DNA from: a virus
Length of the DNA: 20,891 nucleotides
Direction: 5' to 3' (one strand)
IMG/VR virus record: IMGVR_UViG_3300021962_000781
Location: 1 to 20,891 of that record
Of the stretch, positions 8,414-16,154 are shown piece after piece. A program made the position numbers and the translations under genes. The notes beneath the pieces are model-generated. The model did no database searches, was not told where the DNA came from, and saw only the letters and a program-made list of their open reading frames with translations. Position 1 is the first letter of the stretch. Each line of letters starts with the position of its first letter.

Positions 8414-8632
8414 TTAATTTGTTACAACATTTGTATTACCTCTTTGATGTTTTGGTTCATAAGGGCAATGTAAACATCCATTACCACAACATCTACCTCT
8501 TCTTATATGGTATGATTCAGTCATAACCATATTACCGTTTTTATCATAATAGAAATCAGTAGAAAGGAGTTTGTTACCAAACTCCCTTATATACAATTGT
8601 TGTACCCAATCTTCTGATGGTTTTACTGTCAT
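8414..8632 (-). CDS. DUF5522-like small cysteine protein
   Basis: A 72-residue protein. The centre matches what is known of DUF5522 proteins of bacteria and eukaryotes: a tyrosine-containing strand (MVMTESYHIRRG) followed by RCCGNGCLHCPYEP, with Cys at about residues 48, 49, 53 and 56 plus a His, which looks like a compact metal or Fe-S site (CC...C..CPY). Function of the family is unknown. The start ATG (8630-8632) lies 2 nt after the RNR stop, so translation is likely coupled, and it is the last gene before the terminator. A link to the redox chemistry of the RNR is suggested only by this position. The residues after the motif (KHQRGNTNVVTN) are a polar tail. Confidence 0.8.
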   Translation of the reverse strand: MTVKPSEDWVQQLYIREFGNKLLSTDFYYDKNGNMVMTESYHIRRGRCCGNGCLHCPYEPKHQRGNTNVVTN

Positions 8633-8634
8633 AA

Positions 8635-10515
8635 CTATACAATTTCACAAGCTCCACCAGCACAAGCAACTTCACCTGATAGATTAGTATTATCTTGTAG
8701 TTCAACAACCTTAGTCAAATCTACATTACTTAATGATCTCATCATTGATTCATATGTTGAGATGTCGCAATCCTCAAAAGGGGCTTGTTGGTACGTGCCT
8801 CCATTATATGGTAATACAGATAAACCATTGTAATGTTTTCTGTTTTCCCACATCCATTCTCCAGCAAGTTCCCAATCTTCTTCTTTTAAAGATATTGTGG
8901 CAGATACATTATGTGTATTCTGTCCACCTCTGTGTCCATACTTAATCCACTCCTGCGATACTTTCTTAACACGATTCAATAATTCAAAAGGTGATTCATA
9001 TCTTAAGATAGAACCTTCTGGTGACTTTTGTGGGATAGATATTACTGCAGTATCGTGTGGACGGAATACTTCATCTTCTACTAATTCTGGATGATGAATT
9101 GATAAATAGGTATAAATTGCCTCATTTTTACCAACCCTAATTCTTCTGATATAATAGTCATTATGCCATGCATGAATTCCTGAAGATGTCCCTAAAACCA
9201 AAGATGATGTACCTGATGGTTTTACCGTTGTTGTTCTAGCTGCTTTATTAATACCAATTAAATTTGCAACTCTTTCGTTTTCTTCTTTAACTGCTTTAGC
9301 TGCAGATTTCATATCATAACCCAACACAACACCTGATCCAATACCTGTCATACCAACACCTATTAATGCATCTTTTTGTGTAGTTCTCTTCCATACATCT
9401 CTTAGATAATGAAAGTCTGTATATCCCGCCTGTAATGTTCCAATAAACGCAGCACCTTTAACTCTTTTTTCAAAGTCTTCTTGTGAATCAATGTCAGATG
9501 CGTTTACTTCACATAGGTTACAGAATTGATATGGTCTCAAACCTATTTCACAACAAGGATTAGTTCCCCAATCTTTATCGTTTGAGAAATAGATTCCCGG
9601 TTCACCTGCCCCACTTAATTCAATTCTTTTCCATAGATCTAAGAAAAACTCTTTAGTTACTTTGTGTCTTAATAATACCGCAGAATTGTTAGCTCTACCT
9701 CTTTGTGGATTAAGTTCCCACCAAGCACCAGATTTACAAGATATCATTTCATCGTCATCTGCACTAAACAAACTAATTAAAGCTGCTCTACGGATACCTC
9801 CAGCAAGAACTGCATCTGCAATATGACATATAATATCGTGAGTTTCAATAGAGGTTAGTTTATCACCATCTGATTTTGCATCTAATACTTTCTTAATATT
9901 ATGGATACAATCCTTTAGTGGCTGAGGTCCAGGTGCTTTACCTCCTGATGTTACTAATAGCGCACCTTTTTGTCTGATATCAGAATAATCAAACGTTGGT
10001 GATGAGGATTTAACCCCAAAATAAGACTCCACTAATACTTTAATTGCATCCGCCCATCCCTCAATAGAATCACTAATAAGATATCTTCTACTCCTATTAG
10101 GATTTGGTTTTCTAATTTCAGGTAATGCATCTACATGGTGTTTTTGTACTGAGAATCCTACTCCCGTTCCACCTAATAACAAAAACATTGTTTCTGAAAA
10201 TGCATCAACATGATCAATAGGTAGATATGCACAATTATAAATTCTATTAGGAGATATTTCAATTGGTTTACCTCCAAACTGTAAACTTCTCATAGAAGGT
10301 AATATTTTTTTATCATATACCATCTTATATACATCCTCAATCTCATCCTTTATATTAGGATATCTTTTTTGATGCATTTCTTTATTTCTTGTTACTAACT
10401 CTTCCCAAGTCTCTCTTCTATTTTCTTTGGGTAAATATTTGGCGTATTTCATATACACCGTAATGTCTGATAAAATCTTGTTTGATAACTCCATTTTTTT
10501 AATTTTTTTTCTCAT
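8635..10515 (-). CDS. nrdJ: Class II (adenosylcobalamin-dependent) ribonucleoside-triphosphate reductase
   Basis: Converts ribonucleotides to deoxyribonucleotides for phage DNA synthesis, using coenzyme B12 to make a thiyl radical. The 626 residues follow the monomeric RTPR type of Lactobacillus leichmannii. By alignment to that enzyme from memory: Cys95 (RIYNCAYLP) and Cys332 (QFCNLCEV) form the redox pair, Cys321 in NPCCEI is the thiyl site, Glu323 the general base, and Cys618/Cys623 (CAGGAC) are the C-terminal shuttle thiols. The loop TTVKPSGTSSLVLG and GGTYQQAP are also typical. The usual NPCGEI reads NPCCEI here. It is about 110 residues shorter than the Lactobacillus enzyme, mostly in the segment after GVGFSV. 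No nrdB-like small subunit is present, as expected for class II. M8 (10494) is an equally plausible start. The stop is TAG. Confidence 0.92.
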   Translation of the reverse strand: MRKKIKKMELSNKILSDITVYMKYAKYLPKENRRETWEELVTRNKEMHQKRYPNIKDEIEDVYKMVYDKKILPSMRSLQFGGKPIEISPNRIYNCAYLPIDHVDAFSETMFLLLGGTGVGFSVQKHHVDALPEIRKPNPNRSRRYLISDSIEGWADAIKVLVESYFGVKSSSPTFDYSDIRQKGALLVTSGGKAPGPQPLKDCIHNIKKVLDAKSDGDKLTSIETHDIICHIADAVLAGGIRRAALISLFSADDDEMISCKSGAWWELNPQRGRANNSAVLLRHKVTKEFFLDLWKRIELSGAGEPGIYFSNDKDWGTNPCCEIGLRPYQFCNLCEVNASDIDSQEDFEKRVKGAAFIGTLQAGYTDFHYLRDVWKRTTQKDALIGVGMTGIGSGVVLGYDMKSAAKAVKEENERVANLIGINKAARTTTVKPSGTSSLVLGTSSGIHAWHNDYYIRRIRVGKNEAIYTYLSIHHPELVEDEVFRPHDTAVISIPQKSPEGSILRYESPFELLNRVKKVSQEWIKYGHRGGQNTHNVSATISLKEEDWELAGEWMWENRKHYNGLSVLPYNGGTYQQAPFEDCDISTYESMMRSLSNVDLTKVVELQDNTNLSGEVACAGGACEIV

Positions 10516-10582
10516 TTTTTTAGGGGGTAAAAGTCCCTTAATGACTTATAAATAAACCACTAAAGTTACTCCCTAATTTTAA

Positions 10583-11971
10583 TTAATTATTATTTATAGA
10601 ACTTCTTTTTTTCTCTATCGTTTGTGCGATAAAATCAGACGTTTTCTTTTTCTGTCCTTTTTCATGTTGTAAAAGTGTTACGTCTGTACTTTCGCTTGTG
10701 TCGATAGTCAATGTACCATTGTCAAAAACAATGTCATCGAAAACAACTCCGTCCCTACCAAAACGAGATTTAAGAATGGCTAATGTTGCTCTTCCTTCTT
10801 CTTTCTGATCTAAAGTTTTAGCAACTGATAAAATAAAATGTCCTATCTGCCCTTTTTTGATTGATCCACCCATCATATTCGCTTCAACCAAATCGGCACC
10901 AATTGCACTTCTGTTACCTTGTACCGCAGTCCAACCAGCAATATCTAATTCTGCTAACATAGTTTCGAATTGTCTCATAACATTTCCTTCACCACTATAC
11001 TCGTCTTTGAATTGTTTTGTCGGTTGAATACAATCAATGTAATCAACAAATACAATATCTGGTTTAATTCCAGATGAAATTAGTTTACGTAAGTATTGTT
11101 TGATGTGTGGAATAGTTGTCCCATCACTAGACATTTTTTTAAGTATTAGGTTATTTTCTAAATTTTGGAATCTAGGTAGGAATTCTTTAACCTCTTCCTT
11201 TCTATCCCCTAATTGACTTAACTCAATACCTGTAAAACATGTTAAGTGTTTTCTCTGAATTACTTTTACATTGTCCTCAAAGAAAATTTGTACCACATTT
11301 TTACCTTCTAAATACGCAGTGTTCGCCATTCTAGTTATTAATGTTGTTTTACCAACACCAAACGCCGCTAGAATAACACCTAACTCACCTTTAGATAATC
11401 CACCACCCATTAGATTATCAATACCTACCAAACCAGTTGCAATAGGATTTCTAAAATCATCAGCTAAAACGTCTTCGATTGCGTGAAAAATATCCACACC
11501 TTCATCTTTTTCAGTACCAACAGATATTGCCTGTTTAACTAATTCCTCACACTCATCGTACCTATCAAAATCCCCAACGTCTAAGATTTTTTGAATTTTT
11601 TGGGTAGCCTTCTTAAGTTCTTGTTGTTTGCAGAACTTAATGGCAACATCTTGTGTGTGTAAACAGTCTCTATTGTCAGATTCTCTAACCTCTTTAATTA
11701 GTTCAGTAGCGGATTCTCTAGCAATTTCTCTTCTAACTTCACTTTTAATTATGTTAAAGATGGTTTCATAAGATGGAATAGTCTCGTATTTTTCATAGTA
11801 ATCTTTTATACCAGCAACAACTAGTCTCATATATTCATTATCGAAATAATTTGGATCGATAATCGAAATAATACTTTCTGAAAACTTATGATCTTCTACT
11901 AATTGTTTAACTAATTTTACTTGAAAACTATATCCTAAATAACCTAAATTTAAACTCTCATTTTTCGCCAT
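10583..11971 (-). CDS. Replicative DNA helicase, DnaB/T4 gp41-like
   Basis: A 462-residue hexameric 5'-3' helicase of the DnaB-like RecA-fold superfamily, which unwinds DNA at the phage replication fork. An N-terminal helical domain (about 1-110, with SIIDPNYFDNEYMRLV as in DnaB N-domains) is followed by a linker helix and the motor domain. Walker A is AAFGVGKTT (Lys208), Walker B IVFVDYIDCI (Asp310), the sensor-type Gln lies in AVQGNR (351), and KSRFGRDG (401-408) supplies the arginine finger. Length matches T4 gp41 (475). The start ATG is 13 nt after the unknown 158-aa gene. The C-terminal tail is polar and basic. It shares the transcript with UvsX and the gp32-like protein. No primase gene is in the window. 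Confidence 0.9.
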   Translation of the reverse strand: MAKNESLNLGYLGYSFQVKLVKQLVEDHKFSESIISIIDPNYFDNEYMRLVVAGIKDYYEKYETIPSYETIFNIIKSEVRREIARESATELIKEVRESDNRDCLHTQDVAIKFCKQQELKKATQKIQKILDVGDFDRYDECEELVKQAISVGTEKDEGVDIFHAIEDVLADDFRNPIATGLVGIDNLMGGGLSKGELGVILAAFGVGKTTLITRMANTAYLEGKNVVQIFFEDNVKVIQRKHLTCFTGIELSQLGDRKEEVKEFLPRFQNLENNLILKKMSSDGTTIPHIKQYLRKLISSGIKPDIVFVDYIDCIQPTKQFKDEYSGEGNVMRQFETMLAELDIAGWTAVQGNRSAIGADLVEANMMGGSIKKGQIGHFILSVAKTLDQKEEGRATLAILKSRFGRDGVVFDDIVFDNGTLTIDTSESTDVTLLQHEKGQKKKTSDFIAQTIEKKRSSINNN

Positions 11972-11984
11972 TCTTTATCTGATT

Positions 11985-12461
11985 TTAGTTATTAATAAAT
12001 ATACCGTCAAGTTGATAACCGCACAAATTTTTTGTATAATTTTTCATACTTAACCCCTGTTGCACGTATTCGATGATTTTAGGAATAATTTTTCTTATAT
12101 CTACATCGTATCTTACGTTTGGTGGGTAATCATTACCACTAAAAATTCTTTCACATACTACTTTTCCTTTAACTTTTATCTGTATAGTAAAGAAGTCTTC
12201 ATTTTCATAAATATCGACTGGCGATGACTCTTCTTCGGCAGTCGTTGCGAAAAAATTATAATATCTTTCCATATAGTCGTATGTTTTATTTTTAAACATA
12301 TCTCTAATTAATTCTGTTACTGAATCAATAGTTTCTTTTAATTCATAAGAATATAATGAATCTTTATTAAAATCTACCACTGGGAAGTTTCTACCAACTA
12401 TAGGGTTTCCATTAATCATAAATAGGAATTCATACGGATAATTTTTATAGTTCTTTTTCAT
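11985..12461 (-). CDS. Conserved-looking phage protein of unknown function
   Basis: A 158-residue soluble protein I do not recognise. It starts MKKNYKNYPYEFLFMINGN and has alternating strand and helix character: strands near YEFLFMINGNPIVGR and FFTIQIKVKGKVVCERIF, a helix at about 40-65, and a helix near IRKIIPKIIEYVQQG. There is no membrane segment, no clear catalytic motif and only two Cys. It is wedged between the FEN nuclease and the helicase, both replication-fork proteins, so a replication accessory role is plausible but unsupported. Its ATG lies in the same reading frame as the FEN nuclease, separated only by that gene's TAG and one Ile codon. Confidence 0.8.
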   Translation of the reverse strand: MKKNYKNYPYEFLFMINGNPIVGRNFPVVDFNKDSLYSYELKETIDSVTELIRDMFKNKTYDYMERYYNFFATTAEEESSPVDIYENEDFFTIQIKVKGKVVCERIFSGNDYPPNVRYDVDIRKIIPKIIEYVQQGLSMKNYTKNLCGYQLDGIFINN

Positions 12462-12464
12462 AAT

Positions 12465-13508
12465 CTAAACATTTAATTTTTTAAAATAATTTTTCTCTTT
12501 TTTTATAATTGATAAGAATGGTTGTAAAAAATTTATATAACCATCTCTACCGCCAGGTATTGCCCACATTAAACCATCTTCTATCATCATATTTATAACG
12601 TTTTTAGTTTCTCTACCTTCAGGATCTATAGATGTGGAAAATAGATAATCTAATTCGTTTTTACAATCTTCAGTTAGTAGTGGTTCTGACAAATTTATTA
12701 ACTTTTCATTAACCTCATATATTAGTTCTTTTTGCGAACCTTTGGTAACTTTGTTTAATATATTATCTAGTGTTGTCAACCTATCTTTTCTTTCTTTTTG
12801 TATTTCTTCAATTTTACTGAAAATATATTCCAAAGTCAAAGTTTTTTCCATTATTTCAGGAAAATATTTAACTAATGTTTTTTCACTAACACCAGTTATA
12901 CCTTTTATATTATCACTAACATCACCTGTAATCATTTTAATTAATTTTAAATTAGATGGGTGATGATCGAAATCTACTAAATAGTTTTCTTCAGTAACAA
13001 TCTTTTTAAGGTTTATAACGTAAACTGAAACTTTTTGATTTATTAGTTGACACAGATCTCTATCATTGGACATAATAACCACTTTCTCATCATCTGAGAT
13101 GTTTTTTACATAATATGCAATAGAATCATCCGCTTCAACAATATCATCTCTGTATTGTCTTATAAATAACTCTTCACAGTAAGAAATTAATCTTTCTTTT
13201 TGTAAATATAAATCTAATTCTGATGGTGGTTGTTCTTTGTAGAAATCTTTATCTCTATTGGATTTGTATTCTTTGTATAATTCATACCTTAGTCTACCAC
13301 TAAAAGTACCATCCCAAAATACATATACTCTGTCAAACTTATTTTCGTTTAACATCTTACGTAACATAGTTAAGAATTGAAAAATACCGCCTATATGGGT
13401 TTCTTTATAATAAAGATTCTTAGCCCCATGATAGGCGGTTTTTAACAACGAGTCCCCGTCAACTAATAATGTTCTTTGGAATACTTTTTTCTTACTAGGG
13501 ATTTTCAC
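12465..13508 (-). CDS. 5'-3' exonuclease / flap endonuclease, T4 RNase H-like
   Basis: A 347-residue nuclease of the FEN/PIN superfamily, which removes RNA primers and 5' flaps from lagging-strand fragments. The acidic active-site residues appear in the expected order: Asp17/Asp19 (LLVDGDSLL), Asp66 (VFWDGTFSGR), Glu125-Asp127-Asp128 (VEADDSIAYY), Asp149/Asp151 (SNDRDLC), and Asp196/Asp199 (TGDVSDNIKG). The last opens the helix-3-turn-helix DNA-binding motif GITGVSEKTLVKYFP. The C-terminal 120 residues are specific to this protein. The start codon is GTG at 13506-13508; a nearby ATG at 13510-13512 is out of frame. The stop is TAG. Downstream of uvsX, with a 25-nt gap. Confidence 0.9.
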   Translation of the reverse strand: MKIPSKKKVFQRTLLVDGDSLLKTAYHGAKNLYYKETHIGGIFQFLTMLRKMLNENKFDRVYVFWDGTFSGRLRYELYKEYKSNRDKDFYKEQPPSELDLYLQKERLISYCEELFIRQYRDDIVEADDSIAYYVKNISDDEKVVIMSNDRDLCQLINQKVSVYVINLKKIVTEENYLVDFDHHPSNLKLIKMITGDVSDNIKGITGVSEKTLVKYFPEIMEKTLTLEYIFSKIEEIQKERKDRLTTLDNILNKVTKGSQKELIYEVNEKLINLSEPLLTEDCKNELDYLFSTSIDPEGRETKNVINMMIEDGLMWAIPGGRDGYINFLQPFLSIIKKEKNYFKKLNV

Positions 13509-13533
13509 ACATTATTGGTTAAAGATTAAACAA

Positions 13534-14586
13534 TCAATTATCTGCATAATCAACAGGTGCCTCGATAACATCCCCTTCTTCGACATCAAAATTAATTAAT
13601 TCATCTCCAACAGTATCAAATACTTCTGCCCAATAATCTTTATAATCATTCTTATATTGATCGATGTATTTTTTCTCATCTTCGATAAAACCATGTGTGG
13701 TTGCCAAAATTTTGTTATCTGCATATCCCAAACCATTCATATGATTTTTGTGAATACCTACTTTGGTTCTAATTGCAAAATTAACTTTTCTACCTTTATT
13801 TGTTGCACTTAGTTTAGAAACTCCTGAACTTTTTTGGTTACCAAATAAGAATACTAACGCACAGGATAAATAAATTGATTGTCCACCTTTAGGTTGTATT
13901 CTAGGTTGTCCAAATGGGTTATCTGGTAATTCTACCCAAGGTTGGTTCACAAACACCATTGTGTTAGTATATGGAGATGTTTCTTTACGTGAAGATGTGA
14001 TTCTTTGTGCCATACCCATACCCCATTTTTCAGAGATAATTCTAGCAGTATGTTGATTACCACCTTTACCTTCAAAACTCATCTGACAAGGTATTGTACC
14101 TATTGAGTCCCAACAGAAAACAATATCATGTGGTATTTCACCATCTCTTTGTGCATTTAAAATTTCTGTTACATAATCAAAAGCTTGTTCAATATAATCA
14201 AAACCTAATTTATATAATAAAAACCCATCCCAATAACCTATGACTTCACCAGTTTGTTCATCAACTTCTTCAACATATTCAGTCTCTAAACCCATTTGTT
14301 TAGCGTGTTCAAAACTAAATTTTTGTTCCGTAATAATGAATATTGGTAGTATTCCCTTCTTTTGTGCATCTACCGCAGTTTTAATAAGTGCGGTTGTTTT
14401 ACCAGTATCGGAATGTCCTAAAAGCATATTAATCTGACCCATAGCAGGACCTGGTATTCCTGTCGCCTTATGAAAGGCTTCCCCTAGATCAAAGTACTTT
14501 TGTTCTTTGTACTTATCACTAGAGGAAAACTTCTTTCTTATAGACGAAAAATCAGATGCCTTTTTCTTAAGTGGTTGTTTAGCCAT
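13534..14586 (-). CDS. uvsX: RecA-family recombinase, T4 UvsX-like
   Basis: A 350-residue strand-exchange protein that pairs single-strand 3' ends with homologous duplex, supporting recombination-dependent replication and repair. Walker A is GHSDTGKTT (57-65, Lys63), Walker B VFCWDSIGTI (Asp160 region), and the RecA-type DNA-binding region includes RIISEKWGMGMAQ and PKGGQSIYLSCALV. The conserved Glu after the second strand is in IFIITEQKF (Glu87). Length is close to T4 UvsX (391) and RecA. The C terminus is acidic (DVEEGDVIEAPVDYADN), as in RecA and UvsX, where it modulates DNA binding. It lies 8 nt after the gp32-like gene, its functional partner in T4. No UvsY-like gene is recognised. The stop is TGA. 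Confidence 0.9.
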   Translation of the reverse strand: MAKQPLKKKASDFSSIRKKFSSSDKYKEQKYFDLGEAFHKATGIPGPAMGQINMLLGHSDTGKTTALIKTAVDAQKKGILPIFIITEQKFSFEHAKQMGLETEYVEEVDEQTGEVIGYWDGFLLYKLGFDYIEQAFDYVTEILNAQRDGEIPHDIVFCWDSIGTIPCQMSFEGKGGNQHTARIISEKWGMGMAQRITSSRKETSPYTNTMVFVNQPWVELPDNPFGQPRIQPKGGQSIYLSCALVFLFGNQKSSGVSKLSATNKGRKVNFAIRTKVGIHKNHMNGLGYADNKILATTHGFIEDEKKYIDQYKNDYKDYWAEVFDTVGDELINFDVEEGDVIEAPVDYADN

Positions 14587-14594
14587 ATTAAATA

Positions 14595-15506
14595 TTAAAA
14601 TGGTAATTCGTCATCGTCATCTAAGTTAGAAACCTCAGGATCATTGTCATAAACATCATCATCGTCATCATCATCATCATTATAGTCAGATTCAAATGAC
14701 TTAGTTGTTTCAGATCTCATCATATTGATTTCTTCTGCTAGTGACGCAGTTTCTTTTTCTTCTTTGTCTTCTTCCGCAACAAATTTCTTTTGTTCAGAAT
14801 CCCAAATAGGAGTTTTGTTTGTGGCAACAATTTCTAAATACTCATTAGACTTTTTAGAATAAACATCTCTATGTGTTTCTTCATTGTTAATCCACTCATT
14901 AGCGTATGTTTTATCTGTAGTAAGGATAGTTACATCATCAGTCATAATAGAATTAACAACACTATGTCCTTTATCATTTCTACCTGATGAAATAATAATA
15001 TCTCTCCCTTCTCTAGGATCAGTAATATCACCCTTCAGCTTAAACACAGGAATAATTTTATCCATAACACCATCACCAGTTTTCTTATGTTTAAATCTCC
15101 AAAATTTAACACCATCAGATTCATTCTCTCTATCAATCCCTTTTACTACGTAGAATTTTCTAGGAATGAATTCTTTCGCCAAAGCTTTCGCTTTTTCAGA
15201 ACCATCTTCATATAAAGCATCTTTTGCTTCACATAAAGGACAATGTTCCCCATCATTTAAATGATTACAATAGATTTTTTCCCATTTACCATTAACTTGT
15301 TTTTCATGATAATAAACTTCGGTAAATGGAGTTTCACCGTTCTTAGTCGGTAAAATTCTAAAAGTTTTTGTTTGTGACTTTACACCTTTCGGTAACTTTT
15401 CAGTAAAGTACTTTTTCAGTCTGTCTTCGCTGGAAATTTTGTTTCCACTTTTTGTAGGTTCAGTGTTTTTTTCATACTGAGCCAAAATTGCATCTAAACT
15501 ACTCAT
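14595..15506 (-). CDS. Single-stranded DNA-binding protein, T4 gp32-like
   Basis: A 303-residue protein starting at the ATG 15504-15506 (MSSLDAILAQYEKN); further upstream codons are TTG and lie in the promoter. gp32 coats single-stranded DNA during replication and recombination. Evidence: a basic/polar N-terminal region for cooperative binding, a zinc site at about residues 80-92 with the pattern C-x-H-x6-C-x2-C (IYCNHLNDGEHCPLCEAKD), as in T4 gp32's zinc subdomain, aromatic/basic core strands (FRILPTKNGETPF, KFWRFKHKKTGDGV), and an acidic C-terminal tail with eight consecutive Asp. The tail ends DDDDELPF, close to the DDDIPF tip of bacterial SSB rather than to T4 gp32's end. First gene of the replication transcript, preceded by a promoter and a terminator for the operon upstream. 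Confidence 0.9.
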   Translation of the reverse strand: MSSLDAILAQYEKNTEPTKSGNKISSEDRLKKYFTEKLPKGVKSQTKTFRILPTKNGETPFTEVYYHEKQVNGKWEKIYCNHLNDGEHCPLCEAKDALYEDGSEKAKALAKEFIPRKFYVVKGIDRENESDGVKFWRFKHKKTGDGVMDKIIPVFKLKGDITDPREGRDIIISSGRNDKGHSVVNSIMTDDVTILTTDKTYANEWINNEETHRDVYSKKSNEYLEIVATNKTPIWDSEQKKFVAEEDKEEKETASLAEEINMMRSETTKSFESDYNDDDDDDDDVYDNDPEVSNLDDDDELPF

Positions 15507-15533
15507 TGTTTTATTTTTTAAATTAATAATATA

Positions 15534-15564
15534 CAATGATACGTATACAATCTTAAAAAGTCAA
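15534..15564 (-). promoter_or_regulatory. Probable promoter for the gp32-uvsX-helicase-RNR transcript
   Basis: On the minus strand, TTGACT (plus 15559-15564) is followed after 17 nt by TATCAT (plus 15536-15541), a sigma70-like pair. The same bases also read as TTG then TATCATTG, one mismatch from the Bacteroidota TAnnTTTG box. It lies just after the terminator at 15580-15603, with a leader of about 20 nt to the gp32 start. This position makes a promoter likely. Confidence 0.5.
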
Positions 15565-15579
15565 TAGTCTTATAAAGAA

Positions 15580-15603
15580 AAAACCCCACTTTTGTGAGGT
15601 TTT
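15580..15603 (-). terminator. Intrinsic terminator ending the small acidic-protein operon
   Basis: In the minus direction the RNA forms a 10-bp stem AAAACCUCAC with GUGGGGUUUU (one U-G pair) around an AAAA loop, followed by more U (plus strand A run 15577-15583). It lies 8 nt after the stop of the 180-aa gene and before the gp32 promoter, so it separates the two transcripts. Confidence 0.8.
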
Positions 15604-15610
15604 ATTATTA

Positions 15611-16153
15611 TTATCTTTGGTTTCTTCTTCTTACTCTAAATGGTTTTCCTCCAGATTTTTCTTGATATGTTTTAAAGTATTTTCTACCCATTTCTTCATC
15701 AGGTGAATTAAATTCCCATTTATTTTTTCTATCAGAACCGTATCTACTTTTTCTATAAGAATCAAAGTCCTCAAACTCTTCTTCCTCAAACTCATCATAA
15801 TCATCAAAATTAGTCGTATTTCTTCTGTCTACTCTATAATCACCATCAAAAGTACCATAATATTCATCATCATCTGAAATATCATCTAATGTTTCTTCTA
15901 TACCTTCAATATCCATATCCCCATTTAATTCTGTCATTCCTTTGAATTCTCCTGATGTGTCATATGACGGGTAATAATCATCTTCTTGACCCATTCTAAT
16001 AATATCATCATTACTTAATTTGGAGAAGTTTAAATCTCCAAATCTTGGGTGACCATCATCCATCCCACCTAACTCATTAAGTCTAGATTCTTTAATTACT
16101 CTTTTAACAATTCTTTGTAGATCTTTTTCTGTTAATTTTATAATTTTTTTCAT
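15611..16153 (-). CDS. Acidic protein with N-terminal basic helix, possible virion-targeted protein
   Basis: A 180-residue protein of unknown function. The ATG at 16151-16153 is chosen because MKKIIKLTEKDLQRIVKRVI gives a clean amphipathic basic helix; an in-frame ATG at 16189 would overlap the preceding gene by 35 nt. After the helix comes IKES (residues 20-23), which fits the T4 prohead-protease rule (hydrophobic-x-Glu, then Gly/Ala/Ser). The rest is strongly acidic and probably disordered (DDISDDDEYYGTFDGDY, EFEEEEFEDF), with a basic end (PFRVRRRNQR). No enzyme motif. It starts 1 nt after the stop of the 242-aa acidic gene and ends before a terminator. Internal head protein, scaffold component or DNA-associated virion protein are all possible. 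Confidence 0.8.
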   Translation of the reverse strand: MKKIIKLTEKDLQRIVKRVIKESRLNELGGMDDGHPRFGDLNFSKLSNDDIIRMGQEDDYYPSYDTSGEFKGMTELNGDMDIEGIEETLDDISDDDEYYGTFDGDYRVDRRNTTNFDDYDEFEEEEFEDFDSYRKSRYGSDRKNKWEFNSPDEEMGRKYFKTYQEKSGGKPFRVRRRNQR

Positions 16154-16154
16154 A

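Noticed and set aside
8635-8637. TAG recoding (genetic code 15)
   Set aside because: The RNR ends with TAG exactly after its conserved C-terminal cysteine tail, and TAA and TGA are also used as stops, so the standard code fits.
10516-10582. Possible cobalamin riboswitch before the B12-dependent RNR
   Set aside because: The gap is only 67 nt, far too short for the known cobalamin aptamer, and only weak 5-bp stems (AAGTC/GACTT; AAGGG/CCCCT) are visible.
14640-14690. Trinucleotide run (atc/gtc) as a microsatellite
   Set aside because: It encodes the Asp-rich tail expected of a gp32-like protein, so it is explained by coding.
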